DNA from: JAWLHU01 sp049324875
GTDB lineage: Bacteria; Bacillota; Sulfobacillia; Symbiobacteriales; Symbiobacteriaceae
DNA: 64,000 nucleotides
Assembly (NCBI GenBank): GCA_049324875.1
Contig: JBMONC010000084.1
Span: 62,001 to 126,000, forward strand
Direction: 5' to 3'
The position numbers and the translations under genes are program-made. Below the pieces are notes generated by a model. It searched no databases. It had not been told where the DNA came from and worked only from the letters and a program-made list of their open reading frames with translations. Below are positions 56,792 through 64,000 of this stretch, one piece after another. The number at the start of each line of letters is the position of its first letter. Position 1 is the first letter of the stretch.

Positions 56792-57898
56792 TCATTCCTC
56801 TGCAGGTCCGGCGACCGGTTCCTCGGTGCGGTAGGCGTCGCAGGAGGTCGGGGCCTCCTCCTCCTCGGGGCCCGGCTCCGCCATCACCTGGGTCTGGCCG
56901 TGGGCCAGCAGTCGCTCCAGGTACCGGAGCAGGACGGCCCGCATCTGCTCGGGCTTCTCGGTCTGGTTGACCTCGTTGCGCACCTCCGCCGAGCCGTAGA
57001 GCCCCTTCAGGTACCAGGCGGCGTGCTTCCGCATCTCGCGGACGGCCAGGTACTCGCCCTTGAAGGCGATCATCATCTCCAGGTGGCGCAGGGCCATGTC
57101 GACCCGCTCCCGGGCGCCCGGCTCCGGCAGCAGCTCCCCTGTCTCCAGGTAGTGGAGGGTCCGCCGGAAGACCCAGGGGTTGCCCATGGCGCCGCGGCCG
57201 ATGGCCAGCCCGGCGACGCCGGCGGTGCGCAGGCGGTGGGCCGCCTCCTGGGGGGTGGTGATATCGCCGTTGCCCAGCACCGGCACACGGACCGACCGGG
57301 CCACCTCGGCGATCACATTCCAGTCCGCACGGCCCGAGTAGTGCTGCTCCCGGGTGCGGCCGTGAACGGTGATCATCTGCGCCCCGGCCTCCTCGGCCCG
57401 CCGGGCGATATCCACAGCGTTGATCAGGCTGGCGTCCCAGCCGATGCGGATCTTGACGGTGACCGGCAGCGGCGCCACCGCCCGCACCACCTGGCGGACG
57501 ATCTCCTGGGCGTTGTCGGGCTCCTTCAGGAGCGAGGAGCCGCCCCGGCCCTTGGTCACCTTCGGCGCCGGACAGCCCATGTTGATGTCGACGAAGTCAG
57601 GCTGCTGCAGCTCCACGACGCGGGCCGCAGCCCGGGCCATGGTCTCGGGGTCGGCCCCGAAGATCTGGATGCCGGCGGGCCGCTCCTCATCCAGCAGCTC
57701 GATCATCTCCTGGGTCCGCTTGCTGTCGAAGAGGATCGCCTTGTCGCTGACGAACTCGGTGACCACGATGCCGCAGCCCTGCTCCTTGCAGAGCAGCCGG
57801 AAGGGCCAGTTGGTGACGCCGGCCATGGGGGCCAGCCCCAGGGGCCGCTCGATCACGAGGGAGCCCAGGCGAATCGGTCTCAGCAACGGTTCAGGCAC
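56792..57898 (-). CDS. dusB: tRNA-dihydrouridine synthase
   Basis: FMN enzyme reducing uridines in tRNA. The 368-residue protein is a TIM barrel with LAPMAGVTNWPFRLLCKEQG (near 20-40), FVDINMGCPAPKVTKGRGGSSLL (catalytic Cys), ITVHGRTREQHYSGRADW and GNGDI, then a C-terminal helical tRNA-binding domain and an acidic tail. The GTG at 57898 has GGAGGTGA five bases upstream; a TTG at 57928 is in frame. Often next to greA in Firmicutes; here they are about 3.3 kb apart. Confidence 0.92.
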   Translation of the reverse strand: MPEPLLRPIRLGSLVIERPLGLAPMAGVTNWPFRLLCKEQGCGIVVTEFVSDKAILFDSKRTQEMIELLDEERPAGIQIFGADPETMARAAARVVELQQPDFVDINMGCPAPKVTKGRGGSSLLKEPDNAQEIVRQVVRAVAPLPVTVKIRIGWDASLINAVDIARRAEEAGAQMITVHGRTREQHYSGRADWNVIAEVARSVRVPVLGNGDITTPQEAAHRLRTAGVAGLAIGRGAMGNPWVFRRTLHYLETGELLPEPGARERVDMALRHLEMMIAFKGEYLAVREMRKHAAWYLKGLYGSAEVRNEVNQTEKPEQMRAVLLRYLERLLAHGQTQVMAEPGPEEEEAPTSCDAYRTEEPVAGPAEE

Positions 57899-57936
57899 GG
57901 CGCTCACCTCCGGGCTAACGGAAATCAACGAGTGTT

Positions 57937-57942
57937 ATTATA
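57937..57942 (-). promoter_or_regulatory. Candidate -10 of dusB
   Basis: TATAAT on the minus strand, about 39 bases before the dusB GTG. No good -35 at the expected distance. Confidence 0.4.
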
Positions 57943-57990
57943 CCCAGAAAGGGCCCTGAGGTCCATCGCCCCCTTCTGTCGACAGAGGGG

Positions 57991-59142
57991 TCAGCGCTCT
58001 GCAGGGTCGCCGATGCAGATGAGGGAGACCGGCCTCTCATCGCCGGTGCGGCCGGCGAAGCAGAGATGGCCTCTGGCGTCGACGGCGGGCTCCGTCATGG
58101 GGCGGATCTCCGAAAGCGACCAGAGTTGCCGCCCCTCACCGTCCCACAGCTCGTATTGAAGCCAGGGGACCAGGGTGTCGGCGGGGCCGCGGGTCAGGCC
58201 GCGGTTCGTCATCACCAGCAGGTTGCCCCGGCGGTCGACCATCGTGAAGAGGGTGCGGTGCTGGGCGCCGGTCGCCGCCGTCCACAGGAGCCGCCCTTCG
58301 CCGTCCCGCCGGGAGAGCCCCTCCTGCACCACCTCCCGGCCGACCGCCAGGTTGCTCGGGAACGGGCTGGCGGGCTCGTCGCCGACCACCTCGCCCTCCT
58401 CGTTCAGCACCATCAGCCGGGTGCTGGTGCGCAGGTAGATCCGCCCGTTGGCGGCAGCCACCGGACGGATCTGGTAGGGCTCCCCCGGGCTGCGGGTCCA
58501 TGCGATCTCGCCGGTGGGGCGCACGGCGGTCAGCCCCTGCCGCGTCGCCATCAGGATCAGGCCGCTGCGGCTCTCGACCGGACCCCCGAGCACGGGACCC
58601 ACGCCGACGCTCCAGCGGTGGGTACCGTTGTCGGCAAGGGCGTGGAGTTGATGGCCGCCGGCGTAGTAGATGGCACCGCCCTGCCCGACGATCAGGTGAG
58701 AGGCCGGGGCGCCGGGCAGCGGGGCCCGCCAGAGGAGCCGGCCGTTCTCATCCAGCGCATGGAGGGTGTCGGGGTCCATCGCGTAGAGCACCCCCTGGCG
58801 GGAGAGCGCCAGGGACCAGATGCGCAGAGGGCTCTTCCAGGCCCACCGGCGCTTGCCATCCGGGCCGACGGCGATCACCCGGGTGCCGGCATTGACGTAG
58901 ATGGTGCCATTGGCGCCGATCAGGGGGGTCATGAACTCGATCCCCTCGACGGGAAGCGACCAGAGGACCTGGGGCGCCCTGGGGAAGGAGGCAGGGGTGT
59001 AGTTGCGCAGCCCCGCATCGCCCCCGACCATGGGCCAGGGCGCCGGATGGCTCCGGTTCACCGCCTCCACATACCACGGAAGGCCGAAGAGCAGAACCAG
59101 CAGAAGCGCCGCCAGCAGGGGCGGCCACCCGCGCCTAAGCAT
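57991..59142 (-). CDS. Membrane-anchored PQQ-type beta-propeller protein (copy 2)
   Basis: A 383-residue protein with one N-terminal anchor (about 6-26) and a propeller of PQQ-like repeats, seen as recurring GTIYVNAGTRVIAVGPDGKRRWAWK, GVLYAMDPDTLHALDENGRLLWRA and GGAIYYAGGHQLHALADNGTHRW-type units. No catalytic quinoprotein residues are evident, so it is probably a sensor or scaffold. About the same size and layout as the preceding gene (24-base gap), a tandem paralogue. The ATG at 59142 has GGGAGGGG six bases upstream. Confidence 0.8.
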   Translation of the reverse strand: MLRRGWPPLLAALLLVLLFGLPWYVEAVNRSHPAPWPMVGGDAGLRNYTPASFPRAPQVLWSLPVEGIEFMTPLIGANGTIYVNAGTRVIAVGPDGKRRWAWKSPLRIWSLALSRQGVLYAMDPDTLHALDENGRLLWRAPLPGAPASHLIVGQGGAIYYAGGHQLHALADNGTHRWSVGVGPVLGGPVESRSGLILMATRQGLTAVRPTGEIAWTRSPGEPYQIRPVAAANGRIYLRTSTRLMVLNEEGEVVGDEPASPFPSNLAVGREVVQEGLSRRDGEGRLLWTAATGAQHRTLFTMVDRRGNLLVMTNRGLTRGPADTLVPWLQYELWDGEGRQLWSLSEIRPMTEPAVDARGHLCFAGRTGDERPVSLICIGDPAER

Positions 59143-59166
59143 GCGCAACCCCTCCCGGAGCGGGGA

Positions 59167-60300
59167 CTACTTCTGGCCGATGCAGACCAGGGAATACCCC
59201 TCGCCGTCCTTCCTGCCGACAAGGCAGATCCGTCCGTCCCGGCCGATGGCCGGGAGGGTGACGGGGGCGACCTCCTCAAAGACCCAGGCCTCCTCACCGC
59301 CGGCGTCGAGCATGGCGAGCCTGTAGGGTGACCTGCCTTCCGCCCGGCCGACCCGGTAGAGCAGCAGGTTGCCCCGGGCATCCAGATAGGTGACCATGGC
59401 GACGGTCTCCTCCGCCGGATCCTGCGACCACAGCGGGCGGCCGTCCAGTTCGAAGCGATTCAGTCCGTCCTGCACAAACCCCTTGCCGATGGAGAGGTTG
59501 AAGGCCCGCGCCGTCGGGCGCTCCACCTCCTGCAGGCTCCGCCCGTCGGCGCTGTTCAGGATGAGGAGGCCCCGCTCATGGCGGTAGTAAAGGCGGCCGT
59601 CGGCGCTGACCGCCATCGCCCTTCCGACCAGCGGCGCCACCTCACGGGTCCAGGCCTGCTCGCCGTTGGGAGCGAAGGCGACCAGTTCGTCCCGCTGGGT
59701 GACCAGCAGCAGCTTGCCGTCCGGCGCCTCCACCGGCCAGGTGAGGATCGGACCTGCCTCGTAGCTCCACCTGACCCGCCCCTCGGGGCTGATGGCGTAG
59801 AGCGCCCTCTCCGTGGTCAGGTAGATCACGCCGCCCTGGCCGACCAGCAGCGGACCCGCGATCGCCTGAATCTCGATGGGCAGGCGCCAGGTCAGGCGGC
59901 CATCCCGATCGACGGCGGCCACGCCCCCCTCCTCCACCACGTAGATATCGCCGTGCCGGCCCAGGGTGGCGGTGAAGAGGCGCTCCTTGCTGCGCCACGT
60001 CCACCGCTTCCGGCCTTGCTCATCCACCGCCGTCAAACCGTCGAGGGCGAGGAGGTAGATGGTGCCGTCCTCCCCGATCACCGGGGGCGAGGCCGGCGGC
60101 TCGTCCAGCGGGAGGGTGAAGAGCACCTCCGGGCTCTGCGGGAAGGTCGCCCGGGTTGCAAACCGGTTCCCGGCATCGCCCTGGATCATCGGCCAGGCCG
60201 CGGGGTGATGCCGGTTGACGCGGTCGATGTACCACCCGCCTCCGAAGGCGAGGAGGATCAGCAGGAGTACGCTGCCCAGGGCGATGCTGGTTCTGTTCAC
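59167..60300 (-). CDS. Membrane-anchored PQQ-type beta-propeller protein (copy 1)
   Basis: A 377-residue tandem paralogue of the next gene. One anchor helix (about 7-25) is followed by WYIDRVNRHHPAAWPMIQGDAG, shared with the paralogue (VNRSHPAPWPMVGGDAG), then propeller units such as GTIYLLALDGLTAVDEQG and GVIYLTTERALYAISPEG. Both proteins end in an LVCIG/LICIG strand that closes the propeller. The GTG at 60300 has GAGGTGA five bases upstream. Function unknown. Confidence 0.8.
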   Translation of the reverse strand: MNRTSIALGSVLLLILLAFGGGWYIDRVNRHHPAAWPMIQGDAGNRFATRATFPQSPEVLFTLPLDEPPASPPVIGEDGTIYLLALDGLTAVDEQGRKRWTWRSKERLFTATLGRHGDIYVVEEGGVAAVDRDGRLTWRLPIEIQAIAGPLLVGQGGVIYLTTERALYAISPEGRVRWSYEAGPILTWPVEAPDGKLLLVTQRDELVAFAPNGEQAWTREVAPLVGRAMAVSADGRLYYRHERGLLILNSADGRSLQEVERPTARAFNLSIGKGFVQDGLNRFELDGRPLWSQDPAEETVAMVTYLDARGNLLLYRVGRAEGRSPYRLAMLDAGGEEAWVFEEVAPVTLPAIGRDGRICLVGRKDGEGYSLVCIGQK

Positions 60301-60425
60301 ACCTGTCACCTCTGCTCCTATGACGAATTCCGCCCGCAAGACGGTTCGGAGGATTTCGGCGACCGAGGGCGAATCAGGTACAAAGCGAAAATATGTTCGG
60401 TCTCTGACCGGAAAGGGGATCTACC

Positions 60426-61505
60426 ATGGAGATATCGCTCCGGCAAGCCAACCGCTTCCTGCTCCAGCGCCAGCACCTGCTGAAACCGTGCGACGACCCG
60501 CTGCAGGCGGTGCGGGATGCCTGCGGCCTGCAGGCGCAGATCCCCTCCACCGCCGCCCTCGCCCTGCGGGCACGGGTGGCCGGGTTCTCCCTGGCCGACT
60601 ACGACCGGATGATCGCCTCTGAGCGCTCCCTGGTGCGGACCTGGGCGATGCGCGGGACGGTCCACACCGTGCCCTCCGACCAGCTGGAGCGCTATACCCG
60701 CATCTACACCGAGGGGCAGGAGCTGGGACCGGGGGCGAAGCAGGCGCTGGAGCTGCTGGCGGCGGGGCCCCAGACCCGCGGCCAGCTGATGGAGCGGGCC
60801 ATGGCCACCCTCGGGGTGAGCGGGGAGCGGGCGAAGGAGCTCTTCGGCCCCTGGGGCGGCGTGCTCCGGACGCTGGCCCGCCATGCGCTGACCGTGCACA
60901 TGCCGGTGGAGGGGCCGGACGTGCCGGTGGTGCTGACGGAGCAGTGGCTGGGGCGGCCGCCCGGCCCCTCCAGCCGGGAGGCGCTGGAGGATGCGCTGCT
61001 GCAGGACTACCTGCACGGCTACGGGCCCGCCACGATGAAGGACTTCGGCTACTTCCTGGCCTGGCCGCTCACCCGGGTGCGGCCCATCTTCGCCCGGGCC
61101 CGGGGCCTGGCAGAGGTCCGGCTGGAGGGGTCCAAGCTGTCCCACTTCATGCCCGAGGCGCTCCTGCCGGAACTGCTGGCCACCCGGGGGGACGAGGCCG
61201 CCCCGGTCCGGCTGCTGCCCCGCTTCGACTCCCTGCTGCTCGCCTACCGGGACCGGGCCCGGTTGCTGGACCCCGCCTTCCGCACCCGGGTCTTCCGGCC
61301 GGCGGCGGTGGTCGAGGCCACGGTGCTGGTCGACGGCCGGGTGGCGGGAACCTGGCGGATGAAGAGGACCACCCGGGAGCTCCAGGTGGTCTACGAACCC
61401 TTCCGGAAGGGGAGGGGCAGCGGCCTTCCCCGGGCGCTGGAGGCCGAGTTCAGGCGACTCGCCCGATGGTACGGGCTGGAGCGGCTCCGGGTGGAGGTCG
61501 GGTAG
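60426..61505 (+). CDS. AlkZ-like winged-helix DNA glycosylase family protein
   Basis: The 359-residue protein belongs to the HTH_42 family that includes AlkZ/YcaQ glycosylases acting on bulky or crosslinked DNA adducts. GLQAQIPST (near 34) carries the Q-x-Q catalytic motif, and SLVRTWAMRGTVHTVPSDQ (near 68-86) is the family hallmark. Three tandem winged helices are expected. The ATG follows AAAGGGG by seven bases. Lesion specificity is unknown; some relatives belong to natural-product self-resistance. Confidence 0.82.
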   Translation: MEISLRQANRFLLQRQHLLKPCDDPLQAVRDACGLQAQIPSTAALALRARVAGFSLADYDRMIASERSLVRTWAMRGTVHTVPSDQLERYTRIYTEGQELGPGAKQALELLAAGPQTRGQLMERAMATLGVSGERAKELFGPWGGVLRTLARHALTVHMPVEGPDVPVVLTEQWLGRPPGPSSREALEDALLQDYLHGYGPATMKDFGYFLAWPLTRVRPIFARARGLAEVRLEGSKLSHFMPEALLPELLATRGDEAAPVRLLPRFDSLLLAYRDRARLLDPAFRTRVFRPAAVVEATVLVDGRVAGTWRMKRTTRELQVVYEPFRKGRGSGLPRALEAEFRRLARWYGLERLRVEVG

Positions 61506-61515
61506 AGCGCGTGCA

Positions 61516-61550
61516 GGCCCCGCCGGTCGTCTTGTGCGCTCGGCGGGGCC
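61516..61550 (+). terminator. Terminator between convergent genes
   Basis: GGCCCCGCCG/CGGCGGGGCC, perfect 10-bp stem with a 15-base loop, then TTGTTC on the + strand. Confidence 0.7.
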
Positions 61551-61555
61551 TTGTT

Positions 61556-63040
61556 CTACACCAGCGGGAAGGTGACCGCCATCGCCCAGGAGAGGACGAC
61601 GGCGTTCAGTGTGGCTGAGGCCGCCGAGGAGTAGCGCATGCGGCTCAGAATGGCGGAGAGGACCTCCAGCACCGCTAGCACCACCACCGTCACCGGAACC
61701 GTCAGGGTGAGGAAGGTGGGCGGGTTGGGCAGGGCGGTCGCTGCCAGCCAGGTGCCGATGATCACGCCCTTCCCGAGAAGGCCGAGCACCAGCGCCCCGA
61801 GGCTCCCCCATTCAGCCGCCACCGCCCGCTTCAGCCCCTCCTCCTGGACGAAGTAGAGCCAGAGGATGAGGGCGGAGAGCATCAGGGGAAGGAGGCGGGG
61901 CAGGGTGGGCATGTGGTAGGCCAGGTTCATGTGGATCACGGGCACCACCGCCCCCAGGTAGGCCAGGGCGACGCCCATCCCGCGCACCAGGGCGCTTTCC
62001 ACCGTGTCGGCTCCCTGTGTCAGGGCAAAGCCGAAGTCGCGGGGCCAGAGCCACCGGAGCACGTAGAGCACCGCCGCCGCCACGGCGAAGTAGGGCAGCA
62101 GGTAGTCGAGCACGGCCACGCCTACCCATGGCAGGCGCAGGTAGACCGCCGCCAGCACCGCCGAGAGCGATGCCACCGAGAGTGCGATCAGCCCGGTCAG
62201 GAAGCCCAGGGGGCGAACCCGCCCGGTGGTGCGCACCTCGGGAGGGATCAACAGCCAGGCCACCGCCAGCAGGGCGCCGAGCCCACCGGCCAGGGCGAGG
62301 AGAATCCAGTTCCAGGGGGCGGCGGTCCCGACCGGGCCGGGCTTCTGGCTTCCCAGCGCCCGGTGGATCCAGGCGGCCACCTGGTCCATCACCTCCTGGT
62401 CATAGAGGATGGTGATGTGGTTCCTGGCGGGTACATCCACGGTCTTGCGGCTCTCCGACTGCGGTGCCAGAGCGGCGGCGGTCGCCCGGATGGAGCCGGG
62501 GTCCCGCTCGGCCACCAGGCTGAGGAGATGGGCCGGCCTGTCCGGGGGGAGCGGGTCGGAATAGGCCGCCGAGAGCGTGACCGTAGCGGCCACCGCGGAC
62601 TCCTCCAGGCCGGCGGCCAGCACGGTGACCCCACCCATGGAATGGCCGACCAGGGCAACCTTGCCCGGCTGGGCACGCCCGGTTCGAATCAGCTCGGCGA
62701 CCATGGCCCTCAGGTTGGCCCCCAGCGGGTTCTGGGAAAGGCCGCTCCAGGCCTGCAGGGAGGAAGGGTGCTCCCCGTGCCCCGGCTGGTCGAAGATGTA
62801 GACGTCAAACCCCTGGCGGGCCAGCGCGTACCCCCAGGGCTGCATCAGCTTCTTGCTGGCCGCAAAGCCGTGAGCGACCAGCACCACGCCCCGGGGAGTG
62901 CCCACTGCGGCGTACCGGTCGACAGGGTTGCCTGAGAGCCGCTCATGGCTCACCACCACGTCGGCCCGCTCCTGCGCAATCATGTACTGTGTTCCGACGA
63001 CAATGGCGAGCATGAGGACCAGAAGAAGGATTTTGCGCAT
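61556..63040 (-). CDS. Alpha/beta hydrolase fused to a multi-helix membrane domain
   Basis: A 494-residue protein. After an N-terminal helix (about 3-21) comes an extracytoplasmic serine hydrolase domain: VVLVAHGFAASKKLMQPWGYAL, nucleophile elbow GHSMGGVT (near 133) and a probable catalytic His in NHITILYD. From about residue 245 to the end there are about eight membrane helices with no known domain. A lipase or esterase acting at the membrane is the likeliest role (inference); the fusion is uncommon. The ATG is preceded by GGAGGACAGAGCCCG. Confidence 0.8.
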   Translation of the reverse strand: MRKILLLVLMLAIVVGTQYMIAQERADVVVSHERLSGNPVDRYAAVGTPRGVVLVAHGFAASKKLMQPWGYALARQGFDVYIFDQPGHGEHPSSLQAWSGLSQNPLGANLRAMVAELIRTGRAQPGKVALVGHSMGGVTVLAAGLEESAVAATVTLSAAYSDPLPPDRPAHLLSLVAERDPGSIRATAAALAPQSESRKTVDVPARNHITILYDQEVMDQVAAWIHRALGSQKPGPVGTAAPWNWILLALAGGLGALLAVAWLLIPPEVRTTGRVRPLGFLTGLIALSVASLSAVLAAVYLRLPWVGVAVLDYLLPYFAVAAAVLYVLRWLWPRDFGFALTQGADTVESALVRGMGVALAYLGAVVPVIHMNLAYHMPTLPRLLPLMLSALILWLYFVQEEGLKRAVAAEWGSLGALVLGLLGKGVIIGTWLAATALPNPPTFLTLTVPVTVVVLAVLEVLSAILSRMRYSSAASATLNAVVLSWAMAVTFPLV

Positions 63041-63356
63041 CGGGCTCTGTCCTCCACAAGAGCGTGGTACTGGAACAACTGGTATATGTATGCTCGAACA
63101 ATTCGCTGATATTGTCGGTGGTCTGTGCGCTTTTTCGACGCGCCATCTGCGCCCGCATGGTTCGCCATGGTCCGGGCGGACTCCTGCCTGCTCGCGGCTC
63201 TCGTGGTCGTTCGAGCGCGAATTGGGGAAAAAGAGCTACCAAGGGTCAGCAGATCGAGCCCTGGAACGGTAAAGCTGCCCCCTGCTGCGCATGAAGCAGC
63301 CGTCCAGACCAGCAGACTACGAAGGGAAAACCTTTACGTTTGGAGGCGAGGCGGCA
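63041..63356. other. Intergenic region before the DEAD-box gene
   Basis: 316 bases between divergent genes without a credible ORF. It probably holds both promoters and a leader for the helicase gene, but no confident -35/-10 pair was found. Confidence 0.4.
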
Positions 63357-64000
63357 GTGACAGAGCAGCACGGTTTCAGGGAGTTGGGGATCGCGCCGGA
63401 AATCCTCCGGGCGCTGGACGGCATGGGCTTCGAGGAGCCCTCGCCCATTCAGGTTGCGACGATTCCCCTCCTGCTGGAGGGCCGGGACGTGATCGGGCAG
63501 GCGCAGACCGGCACGGGCAAGACCGCTGCCTTTGCGATCCCGATGCTCCAGCGGCTCGAGCCCGATGGGCAGCGCCCGCAGGCCCTGGTGCTCACCCCCA
63601 CCCGAGAGCTGGCCCTGCAGGTGGCCGACGAGATCGCCAAGATCGGCAAGCACATGCGGGTCCGGGAGCTGGCGCTCTACGGCGGCAGCCCCATCGCCCG
63701 GCAGATCAAGGCGCTGCGGGCCGGCGTATCGGTGGTGATCGGCACCCCCGGCCGGGTGCTGGACCACATCGACCGGGGCACCCTGAAGCTGGACCAGATC
63801 CGGATGTTCGTGCTGGATGAGGCCGACGAGATGCTGGACATGGGCTTTATTGATGACATTGAGCGGATCATGTCCCAGCTGCCCCCCGAACGGCAGAACC
63901 TCTGCTTCTCGGCGACGATGCCGGAGCCGATCGTTCGCATCACCCGGCGCTACATGAGGTCGCCGGAGCGGGTGGCCCTCGCCCGGCATGAGCTGAGCGC
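63357..64000 (+). CDS. DEAD-box RNA helicase, 3' end beyond window
   Basis: ATP-dependent RNA helicase, of the CshA/DeaD type by its size so far. The first 214 codons contain the Q motif region (GFEEPSPIQVATIP), motif I AQTGTGKTAAF, motif Ia PTRELALQ, GG, motif Ib TPGRVLD, motif II DEADEM and motif III SATMP. The frame is open at the window edge, so the second RecA domain and tail are missing. The GTG at 63357 has GAGG five bases upstream within a GGAGGCGAGG stretch. Confidence 0.93.
   Translation, partial: MTEQHGFRELGIAPEILRALDGMGFEEPSPIQVATIPLLLEGRDVIGQAQTGTGKTAAFAIPMLQRLEPDGQRPQALVLTPTRELALQVADEIAKIGKHMRVRELALYGGSPIARQIKALRAGVSVVIGTPGRVLDHIDRGTLKLDQIRMFVLDEADEMLDMGFIDDIERIMSQLPPERQNLCFSATMPEPIVRITRRYMRSPERVALARHELS

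Overview
The window looks like chromosomal DNA of a GC-rich, endospore-forming, aerobic or microaerophilic Firmicute, most like the Symbiobacteriaceae. The evidence is a Bacillus-type gene order (ctsR-mcsA-mcsB-clpC, radA-disA, yacL-ispD-ispF-cysE-cysS-mrnC-rlmB-sigH), spore genes (a gerA-type receptor subunit, sigH, a coat-like protein), T-box leaders, and a full bc complex plus cbb3-type oxidase. The genus is an inference. I see no insertion sequence, prophage, CRISPR array or integrase.

Layout. 1-3200: gerA-type gene (cut by the window edge), tRNA-Thr, repetitive coat-like protein, sigH. 3390-15100: VanW protein, rlmB, thyA-folA, mrnC, a Cys T-box with cysE-cysS, ispD-ispF, the PIN-TRAM protein YacL, carD, rsgA with an upstream 20-codon ORF and terminator, tRNA-Ala(CGC) and a conserved Cys-rich protein. 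15100-21400: lipoprotein beta-propeller, disA, radA, a small membrane protein, and a T-box-controlled DAHP synthase/chorismate mutase. 21400-27700 (+ strand): a large LuxR-family ATPase regulator, a DinB-like protein, a stalk-domain/cytochrome c fusion, an internally duplicated secreted protein and a ROK sugar kinase. 27700-32700: clpC-mcsB-mcsA-ctsR with CtsR operators. 32800-42750: rRNA methyltransferase, small hydrophilic proteins, MarR plus an SRPBCC-PDZ protein, an EF-G-like GTPase, a glycosidase-like lipoprotein, a PpaX-like phosphatase, a four-cluster ferredoxin and a NERD-like membrane protein. 42800-52100: respiratory island with a menaquinol:cytochrome c reductase (b6, subunit IV, Rieske, a 54-residue protein, dihaem cytochrome c), CcoG, two tiny membrane proteins, a CcoO-cytochrome c fusion, CcoN and a divergent cupredoxin lipoprotein. 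52400-64000: tRNA-Ala(UGC), greA behind a long leader, MATE exporter, nucleotidyltransferase, dusB, two PQQ-type propeller proteins, an AlkZ-like protein, a hydrolase-membrane fusion and the start of a DEAD-box helicase.

How the genes work together. Electrons from menaquinol would pass through the b6/IV/Rieske complex to the attached dihaem cytochrome, then through soluble carriers (perhaps the cupredoxin) to the cbb3 oxidase, which is matured by CcoG. The clpC cluster handles arginine-phosphate-tagged protein turnover and represses itself through CtsR. The cys and aro T-box genes sense uncharged tRNA. Start codons were chosen mainly by Shine-Dalgarno spacing, so several differ from the longest open frame.
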